From assembly GCA_036346225.1 (NCBI GenBank), contig JARFIW010001369.1, positions 62,001 to 126,000 on the forward strand: a stretch of 64,000 nucleotides of DNA, in the 5' to 3' direction. A program made the position numbers and the translations under genes. This stretch comes from Platerodrilus igneus. Lineage: Eukaryota; Arthropoda; Insecta; Coleoptera; Lycidae. The notes beneath the pieces were generated by a model, which saw only the letters and a program-made list of their open reading frames with translations, made no database searches and was not told where the DNA came from. This document shows, in pieces, positions 23,822 to 33,138 of this stretch; positions within the stretch are counted from its first letter, which is position 1; each line of letters starts with the position of its first letter.

Positions 23822-23823
<2 letters not shown>
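21716..23823 (-). repeat. 5' LTR of the gypsy-type element
   Basis: A 2108-bp direct repeat of 16515-18626, nearly identical with small indels. Its outer end at 23823 runs into a TA tract. Confidence 0.9.

Positions 23824-23853
<30 letters not shown>
23824..23853. repeat. (TA)n microsatellite
   Basis: A pure TA run separating the 5' LTR from the mariner-type element. Confidence 0.9.
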
Positions 23854-23855
<2 letters not shown>

Positions 23856-23856
<1 letters not shown>

Positions 23857-24798
23857 AGAATGGTAGAAAAGTCCGGAACGGTCAAATATTTTGGGAAATA
23901 CTCATCGCATCAAAAAAAGAAAAAATACGTGTTCAACATTTTTTTAAAAGCTATCCAATGACACCCCCAGGGGGTGGGGGTAACTTTAAAAGTTTAAGTG
24001 GAAACCCCTATTTTTTATTGCAGATTCGGATTCGCCACAAAATGTTAGTCATAATTTTTTTAGGTTTGTTGCAGATGGCGCTGCAATCGACAAAAATTAA
24101 CTATTTCTAGAAGAATTGATGGATCAGAAAATAAAAGAAGTAAAATAATAAATTATATATTTCATACATAACGAAATTACCGCCGAAATTGTTCAAATTG
24201 ACCACCTCTCGTCGCGCTTTTAGGTCTTCCAGATCTTGCTTCATCCTTCACCGAACCAGTTTGCTCAAAACAATTCACTGTTCGACTCCAGTAGATTTAG
24301 AAATCGGTTGACGTTCCGCATTGACTTCATTGAATAAATCTGCGACTTGCTGCAATGATCTTTCTTTATCTCCATACCCCCGCATCATCAGGACAATTAT
24401 TCTTTCTCTTTCAGACAGAGACATCACCAAATAATATCAAAAGCTAGTAACGAAATGAATACTAAAAATGAATGTAATTCTGACATTTTTCGATTTCAAA
24501 TGTTTTTGTACCCTATTTTGGTTTTGTCAATTACAACGCCTTCTATCATCCAAAATGGCTTGTATCGTAGGTCAATTTGGGGTAATTTATCCTGCGGAAT
24601 CCGAATATGCAATAACAAATGGGGGTTTCCACTTCAACTTTTAAAGTTGCCCCACCCCTACCCCCAGGGGGTGGGGTTGGGGTTCAATTTTGGTGTCATT
24701 GGATAGCTTTTAAAAAAATATTGAGCACATATTTTTTCTTTTTTTGATGCGATTAGTATTTCCCAAAATATTTGACCGTTCTGGGACTTTTCTACCAC

Positions 24799-24802
<4 letters not shown>
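23856..24802 (-). mobile_element. Mariner/Tc1-superfamily element with long inverted repeats
   Basis: The two ends are inverted repeats of about 200-250 bp, outermost CAGAGTGGTAGAAAAGTC (one mismatch on the left), flanked by TA as expected for this superfamily. The arms stay similar through a G-rich block (GGGGGTGGGG) and AAGTGGAAACCCC. The core (about 24120-24424) retains only the start of a transposase. It is a deletion derivative unable to transpose itself. Small ORFs at 23817-24110 and elsewhere in the arms are spurious. Confidence 0.85.
24180..24424 (-). pseudogene. Transposase N-terminal helix-turn-helix fragment
   Basis: From ATG 24424 the frame reads MSLSERERIIVLMMR, then LQQVADLFNEVNAE, and after one frameshift GSVKDEARSGRPK, the junction before the catalytic core. 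This is the paired-type DNA-binding half of an insect mariner-superfamily transposase. The DDE/D catalytic part is absent. Orientation agrees with an element read on the minus strand. Confidence 0.8.

Positions 24803-24855
<53 letters not shown>
24803..24855. repeat. (TA)n microsatellite
   Basis: About 26 TA units, the outer edge of the element chain. Confidence 0.95.
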
Positions 24856-24858
<3 letters not shown>

Positions 24859-25734
24859 GAAAAGGTAACGTATTTTCATTTCAAAAACAATTTCCACCAA
24901 TAAAATGTAAAGTATTCAAAGAACAGCAACTGCAAAATTATTTTTAAGACAACAGCTGTAAAGTATTTCTAGAACATGGCTTGCAAATGTGAGCCAATTA
25001 ACGAAAGTAAAAGGCTTCACGAGAAAACAACTTCTGTTCAAATGCTTAGTTATGTTTATAATCCGCCTTGCAGCATTATGGAGTAAAGTATATAACAAAA
25101 GAATCACGTATAGGCATGGTATTTTACTTTCAAAAACGTCACCGTAGGATCGAGTGTGCAGAATTCTCAGATGGCAGCTGCAAAAATACCAGTTTTAACA
25201 GCTTGCCAACAAAGGGATAACGTGTTAACAAAGAATTTTTAACAAAAAGAAACTTATTACTTTGAACACTTGCACAGCTGCAGGATAATAGATAACAAAC
25301 CCATTCCAAGTGTTCATTTACTAAGCAGATGGTTAAGCGGCCTTATTTATTAAAATAAAGTTATGCATTTATGTGCAGCTGCGATTATGTGTTCACTGCA
25401 GGTGTAGAACTTATTTGTAGTGATTTTGTAACGTAAAGTTTGCTAAGCAGCTGTTTGATTTTATAAGGCAAAATTTTATAGACTAAGTACTTGATGAAAA
25501 CTTATTTCAAGTGAAAGTAAATCGAGCTTGTTGATCGATAGCTTCTATGATTTGTTGAGAAATTTTTGGGCGTTTTAGATGAAAATAGTACGACTTAATA
25601 TTCATGCAGAAAGGATTGCTTGCAGGTTTTTGAACGCAACGATGCGCGTTTAAATGCGTACGTAGCGGTTGTTCACATGAAAACCGTTCATCCTAATGGA
25701 AATGTCTATATTAATTTAGTTTGAGCTAAAAGTA
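24856..25734. other. No gene seen
   Basis: AT-rich sequence with several scattered CAGCTG words (for example near 24950, 25176, 25275 and 25375), possibly degenerate copies of one short repeat. No coding support. Confidence 0.5.
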
Positions 25735-26140
25735 AGGTGACGCCACTAAAGGCTCAGTCCACTCCAAATTATCGAATTTTGAAAAGTCTACGTTGAAATA
25801 TCGCATGCAAATTGCAAGAATACTTGCTTTCTCTGAGTCTACTGTAGCTCTGCATTGGTTATCAACACCACCTTACCGGTGGCAAATATTTATAGCTAAC
25901 CGAGTAGCTCATTAATTCTTCGAGATTCGTGGTATCATATAGTGATGATCTGTCTCGCGGTATAAAACCCTACGAAAGCTTGGTTATGTGGTCCCGATTG
26001 GCCACAACTATCCTCCTCATCGGGGCCAATTAATCGCATACTTGTCTATGACGGAGATTTACCCGAAGAAAAGACTATTTCATTCTTGGCAACCAAACCT
26101 GTTTCGAATCTTTTATATGAGTTAATCGTATGTATGTATG
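25735..26140 (+). pseudogene. BEL/Pao RNase H fragment
   Basis: Plus-strand frames contain FSESTVALHWLSTPPYRW and FIANRVAH, matching the conserved region at the end of the BEL/Pao RNase H domain (a DSTVALxWL-type motif, then ANRV). A little downstream DDLSRGI corresponds to the conserved ADLLSRG motif. Several stops and frame changes interrupt it. It belongs with the integrase fragment that follows. Confidence 0.7.
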
Positions 26141-26300
26141 TATGTTAGACTTTATTAGTACTAAAAACTTAACAAAAAGAAACTCGAACTGTAACTTAAA
26201 ATAAATTAAATTAAGTTCATAATACACTGACATCCTCGAGCGAGATTGGAGCCCTTAGGCGTCGTCTATCACCTAGCTTGTTCGTCTTGGAATTAACTAT
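26130..26300. other. Unassigned insert inside the BEL/Pao remnant
   Basis: A (TATG)n run at about 26128-26143 is followed by some 150 bases that do not continue the pol reading. It may be a small insertion or simply decayed linker. Confidence 0.35.
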
Positions 26301-27658
26301 TGCAAACGACCAAGTACGTACTCAGATTTTTAAAAATATTCTTATCTTCCGGACCAATTCTAGTTACCGACTTAAAAATGACTGAATTCGTATTGATCGA
26401 GGTTATGCAATTTCGATATTTTTATTCGAAAGTTTTGTTGTCCGGAAAGGAAAATTCGTGTTCGGCTCGTATTGGTGTACGAAGTCCGTTTCTACACAAT
26501 AGAGCGATTAGAGTAGAAGGAAGGCAAAGTAATTTTAAATTAAGATTTGATCAACAGCATCTATTTCTATTTTTCGGAAAAGACAATTTTGTTAAATTAT
26601 TAGTGGATCAGTGCCATCGGCAAAATTTACATACTGGTCCTGGTTTGGTTTCGGCGATTTTGCGCCAAAAATATTGGATACTTGGTGCTAAACAATTACA
26701 ATCATTGTTGTAGATTTGCTTCCAAAGGTTTATTTCCAAAAATGGATGATTTGCCTTCAGTATGAGTTACTGAAGCGAAACCGTTTTTTTACTGTGGCGT
26801 TAATTACGGAGGTCCTTTTGTTGTTGGTATTGTTATTCGAAGTTATAAAGCATATTTTTCTTTTTATTTGTTTATGTACTAAAGCTTTGCATTTGGAATT
26901 GGTTTCAAACTTGTCCACGGATATTTGTTTAGTTGCATTTAAAAGATTTGAGCTGCGGCGAGTAGCAGTTTCTACAATATATTCTGATTGCGCAACAAAT
27001 TTTATGAGAGCCAAAAATGAGTTGGAAGACTTGTACTTATAAGTAAATTTTGGGGAATATAAAAGAGCAGTTGGAACTGAATTATTAACTCGAAAAATTA
27101 ATTGGGAATTTCAACCACCTTTGAGGCCGCATTTTTGGAAATCACAAATCAAATTAGTCAAAGAAAATTTTTGTAAGATCATAGGGTCGCAAATATTAAC
27201 GTATGAAAAATTTTCTACGGTTTTAGCTCAAATGGAAGCTCCATAAAATTCCAGACCTCTGTCTTGGCTTAGTACAGATCTCTCGGATCCTGTGTCATTA
27301 ACTCCACTTCCTCACTTTAACTCATTAAATTCGTTGCCGGCGTCTGAGGTTACAAACCTCCAAAAAATCTGTTTGCAAAAAAGAAATTGTTGGATCATTT
27401 AGTTCAAGCGGTTTGGAAAAGGTAGCATATCGAATATTTGACGCAATTGCAATTGCGATAAAAATGGAATGTTCCTGCGATTGATAAAGGTACCTTAGTA
27501 CTTGTCAAACAAGATAATGCGCCGCCCCTTCACTGGCGTCTAGGAATTGTTGATAAAACCTTCCCAGGAAGTGATGGAATCGTTAGCGTAGTGAATGTTA
27601 GGACTACCACTGGAACGCATAAAAGACCAGTGGAACATTTATGTCCTCTTCCTACATG
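26301..27658 (+). pseudogene. BEL/Pao integrase remnant
   Basis: Integrase inserts the element DNA. Landmarks in order are a PFLHNRAIRVEGR variant of the conserved PFL...RVGGR stretch, an H-H-C-C-type segment (HRQNLHTGP, then LRQKYWILG), and a core with CTKALHLELVSNLST and YSDCATNF, where the Asn after Asp is lost. The C-terminal part has VLVKQDNAPP, GIVDKTFPG and HLCPLP, typical of the pol end. Frames shift several times, stops are frequent, and the catalytic Glu region (PHFWKSQIKLVKE) is damaged. Upstream LTR, gag and RT are not seen. Confidence 0.8.
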
Positions 27659-27659
27659 A

Positions 27660-28346
27660 CTTAGATTTTTGTTTTTGGTTTATTTTGGCGCGACCAAGTT
27701 ATTTTTAGAAGTTTAATTTATTTTGTTAAAAATTTCAGCTGCTAAATGCATGGTGACATGGTTGTAAATTAGTATATTGGGTTGGATCAATTCTTATTTC
27801 AGTTAGAAAATTTGGTTTTGTTTTCCCTTTCAGTTATTCTGAAGATTCGTCAGGATAGGGAGAATGGTCACGCCATCACTTATTTTATATTAATATACGG
27901 TATAATTTGTATGGATAACGACTACTAAAGTTAGATGTCGCTATTCGTATTGTTTTCATAAATTTAGTATTAGTTTTGATAGGTCCACTTTCTAAAAAGA
28001 ACAGGTTGTACGATAGACAGATTGGAGTACTTGTACATGTAAGGAAATAATCTCGTGCTATTATGGTAACGTGGACTTAATGTTTATAACGAAGTTAGCC
28101 ACAATTCCTTTATTATCCTACTCACATTTTCCTGTTATCCCCAAGTGAGCCGAAGAATTAAGTGCTACTTCCACGTTTTCTGTCTATACGGGGACTTTAA
28201 TGCTTGCAATATAGCTCTTACTCTCCAAATACAAGATTTTTTTTCTAACACATTGATTTTAACTAGAAGGTATTATTTAATCAAAATGTTTGCTTAAAAC
28301 GCGTGTGTGCAAATGTATAATTTTGCATGGTTTTTATCTGTTGTAG
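27660..28346. other. Non-coding stretch between BEL/Pao remnant and cuticle exon
   Basis: No gene or clear repeat. It may hold the remains of the BEL/Pao 3' LTR and the intron that precedes the exon starting at 28347. Confidence 0.45.
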
Positions 28347-31258
28347 GTAGTACAAGGAACCACAACTCTAAGGATGGTTCTGTTAGTGACTTTGGACAAA
28401 AATATTCATCGGGAGCCAAAGATTTACAGACAGGAATCGGCTTTGGTACCAAATATTATGGAAACGTTGTAAGTGGCAGTGAGGAAGATACCAAACAATC
28501 AACTACTAACAGCAAAAACTGTGTTAATAATGAAAGTGATAACCAAAAATTCGCTCATGTTGGACAAAAATCGGTTGAGGGTGAAATATCAGGAATTAAC
28601 TCACAATTTAATAGTGGCATAACTTCTTATGATAACACGGCTGCTCTTTTTGGAGCGCCACTTGCCTCCAGCTCAATTGAAAACAAAAGCCAAATTAATA
28701 CAAACACTGTTGTAATTCCATACCGGGTCATACCTGTAACGAAAGATGGCCAACTCATAACAGTTGCGCCTACTTTATCATCTATTGGAGCAGATGGCAT
28801 AAGTGGCAAAAATAAACTAGAACAAGAAAAATATCTACAAAGTAATTATGCAGCTTATGTAAGTCAAAATGATGGTAAATATGTCCACGATGATAGTGGA
28901 AACTATGTTCACATTGATCAAAAGTACCACCCTGCTAGAACTGGTGCTGTAGGAGAACTTACAGTAAATGAAGGTATAAAGAACTATGAATTCAACAAGA
29001 TCCAGGATAGTACCAATATTCAAGAAGCTTCGTATCCGTACAAGCCGATTTCAACTGTACATCAAGCTGGAGCAGACTTTGGTTCTACTATACCATCATT
29101 CTTACAATTTAATAGTGGAAGTGTTGTAAAAAATGTTGATAACGTCGGAACATCCAGTATACAACTTTCCAAAGGTCTAGCTGTTGACACAGTACCCGGA
29201 AAGGCTGTTTCTAATAGTCAAACGTTTGGAAGTGGAAAGTTGAGCATCCATAATGAAGGAAAATACATACACGATGATAGTGGAAGGTATGTTCACATTG
29301 ATCAAACGTACCACCCTGCTGGAACTGGTGCTGTTGGAGAACTTACCGTAAATGAAGGTACAAAGAACTATGAATTCAACAACATCCAGGATAATACAAA
29401 TATTCAAGGAGCTTCTTATCCGTCCAAACCGATTTCAACTGTACATCAAACTGGAGCAGACTTTGGTTCTACTATACCATCATTCTTCCAAGTTAATAGT
29501 GGAAGTACTACCAAAAATTTTGATAACGTCGGAATATCTAGTATACAATTTCCCAAAGTTCCAACTGTTGAACCAGTAGTAGGAAAATCTGTTTCTAATA
29601 GTCAAACGCTTGGAGGTGAAAAGCTAAGTATCCATAATGAAGGAAAATACATATATGATGATACTGGAAAATATGTACATGTTGTTTCAAATGCAGAAGA
29701 TGCTAGAACTAGTGATGGAAGGTACTCCAAGTTTTCTTATACAGCTAGTACTAAAAATGAAAAAGCTGCCGTTGGTGAATCCCCACTTATAAAAACAGAT
29801 AATAGCAAAACCCAGGGATTTTCTCAGACAGGAATTGTTAGTACCGACAAACTCTTTTATCAAAATGCAGCAGTGGCATCTCCTATTTCGAAAATTAAAG
29901 CAAACATTCCAGAAGTAGGAAGTAGCCAAGTCACTCAACCAGGAATTTTTTCTTTCGATACTAAACTCAATTCGCAAAATGGTGATCATTATTCTGGTTC
30001 CGGTACTTCTAGTTCACATAAAACCAGTGAAAGATTTGTTCCTGACGGTATTCCAACAATAGCGCCCTTTTATGTAAACATTGGTGGTCAAAATACTAAA
30101 ACAGGGTATCAAACCTTTACTGACTCAAAATCTTCTGTAACAAGTGGTGCTAAAAAAGTAGAAACTGGAGCTGTTGTAATTGGAGGGTCAACATTCGCAG
30201 AGACAGAAAATTCCAAAATACCGGGAGCTTTTGCTGCTGATAAGTTTTTCTATCAAAATGCTGCACTAGCACCAACAGTAATATATTCCATTTCGGAAAA
30301 GCTACCTGGACTAGCTACCCAATCAGGAAGTATTTCCTTTGGCGCAACTCAAGCAAATGGGCAAACTGGAGAGCAATATACCAATACAGGAGTTTTTAGT
30401 GGTACGCATGGAACCAGTGGGGGATATGTTCTTAACGGTTATTCTGCAATAGCCCCATTTGGTGTAAACACGGGTGCTCAAAATGCACAAACAACTTATC
30501 AAGCAAAATACGGAGAAATAAACTCTGTCGATAGAGGATATGCACCTAGTGGTATACCATCCACTATAACACCTTTTGGTATCAATGTTGGTAACCAGAA
30601 TGGACGAGTACATTATCAAACAGGAAGTAAATCAGTTAACGCTTTCGGTGGTGGATTTTTACATTACAATACACTACCAATACCATCCTTTCCCGATCAA
30701 CCTTCTATACCCAATTATCACAGCGAAATCAGAGGAGTTAGTGCAGTAATTGGAGATGTTTCTGCAGAGTCGGGAAAAAATACAGATTTTACGAATTTGG
30801 CAATTCAAACCGAGACATCTAAAAATAGTGGTCACAGTATAGGAACGAATATAGACCTCCACGGAATTCAACTTCAAAATGATAAATTGTCTACTGGTTT
30901 TTCATTTGGTGAAAGTGTTAAAGTTGGTCAGTCACAAAACAATGGATTTGAAAGTGCCACGTCTATTAATAATGCAAACACTTCATTAACTGACTCTATT
31001 ACCAAAATTGATCAAGGTCCTCTAGATCAAGACATTTGTGACAACGCACAATGGATAAACCATCGACATTTATGTAAGTTATGCCTAAGTTTGCCTTTCT
31101 ATCCTTTAAGATTTTTTGCAGGCCTTAAGTTGAAAGCCGTGTGCTTGGAAAATACTGTAATGGAGAAGTGTGCTATCAAGTCGGACCAAAACGCATTCTG
31201 CAATCAGTTAATATATTCTATCATGTCAAAATTGTACGAATTGAGTGCCCTTAAATAG
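28347..31258 (+). CDS. Large repetitive cuticle-type protein (main exon)
   Basis: The frame is open without a stop for about 970 codons. I start it at the splice acceptor TTTTTATCTGTTGTAG ending at 28346 (phase 1), though an in-frame ATG at 28307 (MQMYNFAWFLSVVGS) could give a short signal peptide. The protein is rich in Gly, Ser, Asn, Thr and Gln and nearly free of Cys. A 128-residue module starting with GK(Y)xHDDSG occurs twice (28874 and 29258) and begins a third time (29642). A weaker pair of modules with DK(L/F)FYQNAA lies 136 residues apart. The YxxDDSGxY word is shared with the cuticle gene at 58.1 kb. The last 70 residues have a different, Cys-containing composition. No RR chitin-binding domain is present. 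Role inferred: secreted structural protein of cuticle or a similar extracellular matrix. Confidence 0.75.
28874..29700 (+). repeat. 384-bp in-frame tandem duplication inside the cuticle exon
   Basis: Copies begin at 28874 and 29258 and a partial third at 29642, exactly 384 bp apart. Shared blocks include TYHPAGTGAVGELTVNEG-like and ADFGSTIPSF words. The high similarity suggests recent unequal exchange. Confidence 0.85.
31074..31121 (+). other. Possible 48-bp in-frame intron
   Basis: GTAAGTTATG at 31074 and a pyrimidine stretch ending TTTTTTGCAG at 31121 form good splice signals. The length is divisible by three and the frame is open with or without removal, so both products would share the same C-terminus. 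Spliced, the tail gains an HLCLKLKAVC junction. Confidence 0.5.
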
Positions 31259-31296
31259 ATTTGTGAACAAATAAGGGTGCTGATTATGAGTTCTTA

Positions 31297-31302
31297 AATA
31301 AA
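31297..31302 (+). terminator. AATAAA polyadenylation signal
   Basis: AATAAA occurs 39 bases after the stop codon of the cuticle exon, a suitable distance for its 3' end. Confidence 0.5.
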
Positions 31303-31359
31303 CATTTGTTTTGAATTGGCCTTACGTTTTTGAATTAATTTTATCCTACATGGTAGTAT

Positions 31360-31740
31360 TGATGTAACAGTAAATTAGTGCATTGGCTAGCTTTCAGTAG
31401 TATGAACGCAAATATATCACTCCTAGGAGTATACAAATTATGACAGTTCTACTAAATACCTATTTGCTTATCTTGAAAGGTCTTTACAATCTCTTGTCCA
31501 TATGTTGCTTTTGAATGCCAATCCACCTGACAAAAATAACACAAATAAAGCCTACTCGAAAGGTGAGTATCCTAGTAACTGTTTGGCGACTGTCACTGCT
31601 GCTGTGTCAATGGAGTCTGTCTAACACACTTCTCACCTCCTACTAGTTTAAAATAAAAACAAAAAGCTCACGTCGTGTAGACCTAACATATATTGTAAAA
31701 CATGGGTATAGTAGTGAACAACAAAAAGAAAAGTAAACGA
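31360..31740 (+). repeat. Non-coding block shared with 58560-58910
   Basis: Shared words include TATGAACGCAAATA, AGGAGTATACAA, TTGAATGCCAATCCACCTGA-like sequence and a C/T-rich stretch, all in the same order and orientation. By eye roughly 60 percent of bases agree over about 350 bp. It lies downstream of a repeat-bearing cuticle exon in both places. Confidence 0.65.
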
Positions 31741-32560
31741 TCTACCTCTATTGTTTAGCTAAATACTTAATATTATTAATGATAGAAATTTACCCAATTT
31801 TAATTTTAAGTGCTAGTTTGCGGATACAATGGTGAAGTTTGCTTTATGAGAAACTGGTATTTAAAATACGCTTTAAATAAGTGTACATCAATGTTAGTTG
31901 TCCTTTCTAATAAGCTCCACACATTTTTATGACCATCAATCGCAGTTATTAAATACTTGATAAAAAAGCAGTATATGATATTCATAAACTGTATCGAAAA
32001 ATTTAAACGACTTACAGGTCTTGTTCTCTCCAAAACTGCATTGAAACCCAGGACCGAAATCATTGCAGGTATAAAGATTCAACTTGTTCTTATTGAAATA
32101 AGCTTCCTACCCCTAGTAACTTTCACGTTAACTATTGGTATATTACGTTTACGTTATTTCTTTCATGTTCGTAAACCTATTTTTTCACTAACAGTTCCGG
32201 GTCTAATAATTATTAACCCGACCTGATCGGGTTCCTTTTACTATACGTGGGCTTTAACGAGTTTTGCATTTCAGAATTCATAGCAAGCTGCTTTCGTTCT
32301 CATGAATTGTGTATCTAAACCGTTTGATATTTGAGGCCAATGTCAATCTGTTCGTGTGAACCCTTAATTCGTTCCTATGATTTCATATTTATAATACCGA
32401 AAGTCTGTGCCATTCGTAAATTTCTAACACATGTTTATATCTGTTTTTGAGTGTGTTGTTTGGTGCATATTTTGCCAGGGTTGCTGTTTCTCGAATCCAT
32501 GTGAATTTATACAAATAACTTTGTTATGAACGATTATTTCCTGGTTCCTATTTGTAATTT
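31741..32560. other. No gene seen
   Basis: AT-rich sequence with short spurious ORFs on both strands and nothing recognisable. Confidence 0.5.
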
Positions 32561-32572
32561 TTTTGAATTTAG

Positions 32573-32700
32573 TACGAAAGCTTCGACTTTTTAAATCTCG
32601 AAGCTTCGAGAAAAAATGTCAAAGCTTCGAGAAAAAAGTCGAAGCTTTGACTATTCAAATCTCGAAGTTTCGAGAAAAACTCGAAGCTTTGAGTTTATTT
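32573..32700. repeat. Palindromic AAGCTTCGAG tandem repeat
   Basis: The words CGAAGCTTCGAG, AAAGCTTCGAG and CGAAGCTTTGA recur six times in about 125 bp, alternating with A/T runs. Each word is itself nearly palindromic, so the region could fold into short cruciforms. The ORF reading through it is not a real gene. Confidence 0.8.
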
Positions 32701-32736
32701 AAAAAAGTATGTGGCCCTTCCAAGCTTTACAACTTC

Positions 32737-32950
32737 TGTATTGCACGTTATAATATTTACATTTTAATATTATTTATACTTTTAAGAACACAAATACGCG
32801 TCTATGATGGACGCTGAGAATGAACCAACTGCAGCACACGTACATAATGGTGCGGCTATGAAACAAACCGATTATCTACAGTGCGTTACGGATACTGCAG
32901 AGAGCAGAACCAGTACAGTTTGAAATTAAATCTTAATACAAACTTCAACA
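32737..32950 (-). repeat. 3' LTR of the BEL/Pao element
   Basis: 214 bp, direct repeat of 37555-37769 with scattered differences; both contain ACACAAATACGCGTC and GTGCGTTACGGATACTGCA. Confidence 0.85.
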
Positions 32951-33138
32951 TACCGCCCACCTTGAAAGGGATACTTTTCAACAATTGATTTTGAAAGCTA
33001 AGATAACTTATGTAAACAAGTTTGAACAATATTCAAAATTATGAACGTGCTTAATACTAAACCTAAACAAGTACAATTTGATATTGCTTATTTGCATAAA
33101 CGCAACACTTAACGATTGAAATATAATTAAACCGCTCA

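Larger units (their letters stand above)
16515..23823 (-). mobile_element. Gypsy-type LTR retrotransposon with 2.1-kb LTRs, pol deleted
   Basis: Two direct repeats of 2.1 kb (16515-18626 and 21716-23823) differ only by scattered substitutions and small indels, so insertion was fairly recent. Between them, on the minus strand, lie gag, aspartic protease and a short RT remnant. A purine tract precedes the 3' LTR and a primer-binding-like site follows the 5' LTR. Most of RT, RNase H and integrase is absent. Both outer ends abut TA tracts. The LTR ends read TA...CA on the coding strand, with the purine tract giving the first base; this is non-canonical for the usual TG...CA. Confidence 0.85.

Noticed and set aside
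16515..23823. Infectious retrovirus-like element with an env gene
   Set aside because: No envelope-like ORF, signal peptide or transmembrane segment is found between the LTRs; only gag, protease and an RT scrap remain.
23817..24110. 97-codon ORF beginning in the TA tract
   Set aside because: It reads through the TA run and one inverted-repeat arm of the mariner-type element, with no coding features.
24658..24900. 80-codon minus ORF with Tyr/Ile repeats
   Set aside because: The Tyr-Ile run is the translated TA microsatellite; the rest is the right inverted-repeat arm.
28627..30877. Several minus-strand ORFs of 60-100 codons opposite the cuticle exon
   Set aside because: They are shadows of the long plus-strand frame, as shown by its modular repeats and composition.
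32563..32817. 84-codon plus ORF with repeated FEKK words
   Set aside because: The repetition is the AAGCTTCGAG satellite, and the ORF runs on into the BEL/Pao LTR.
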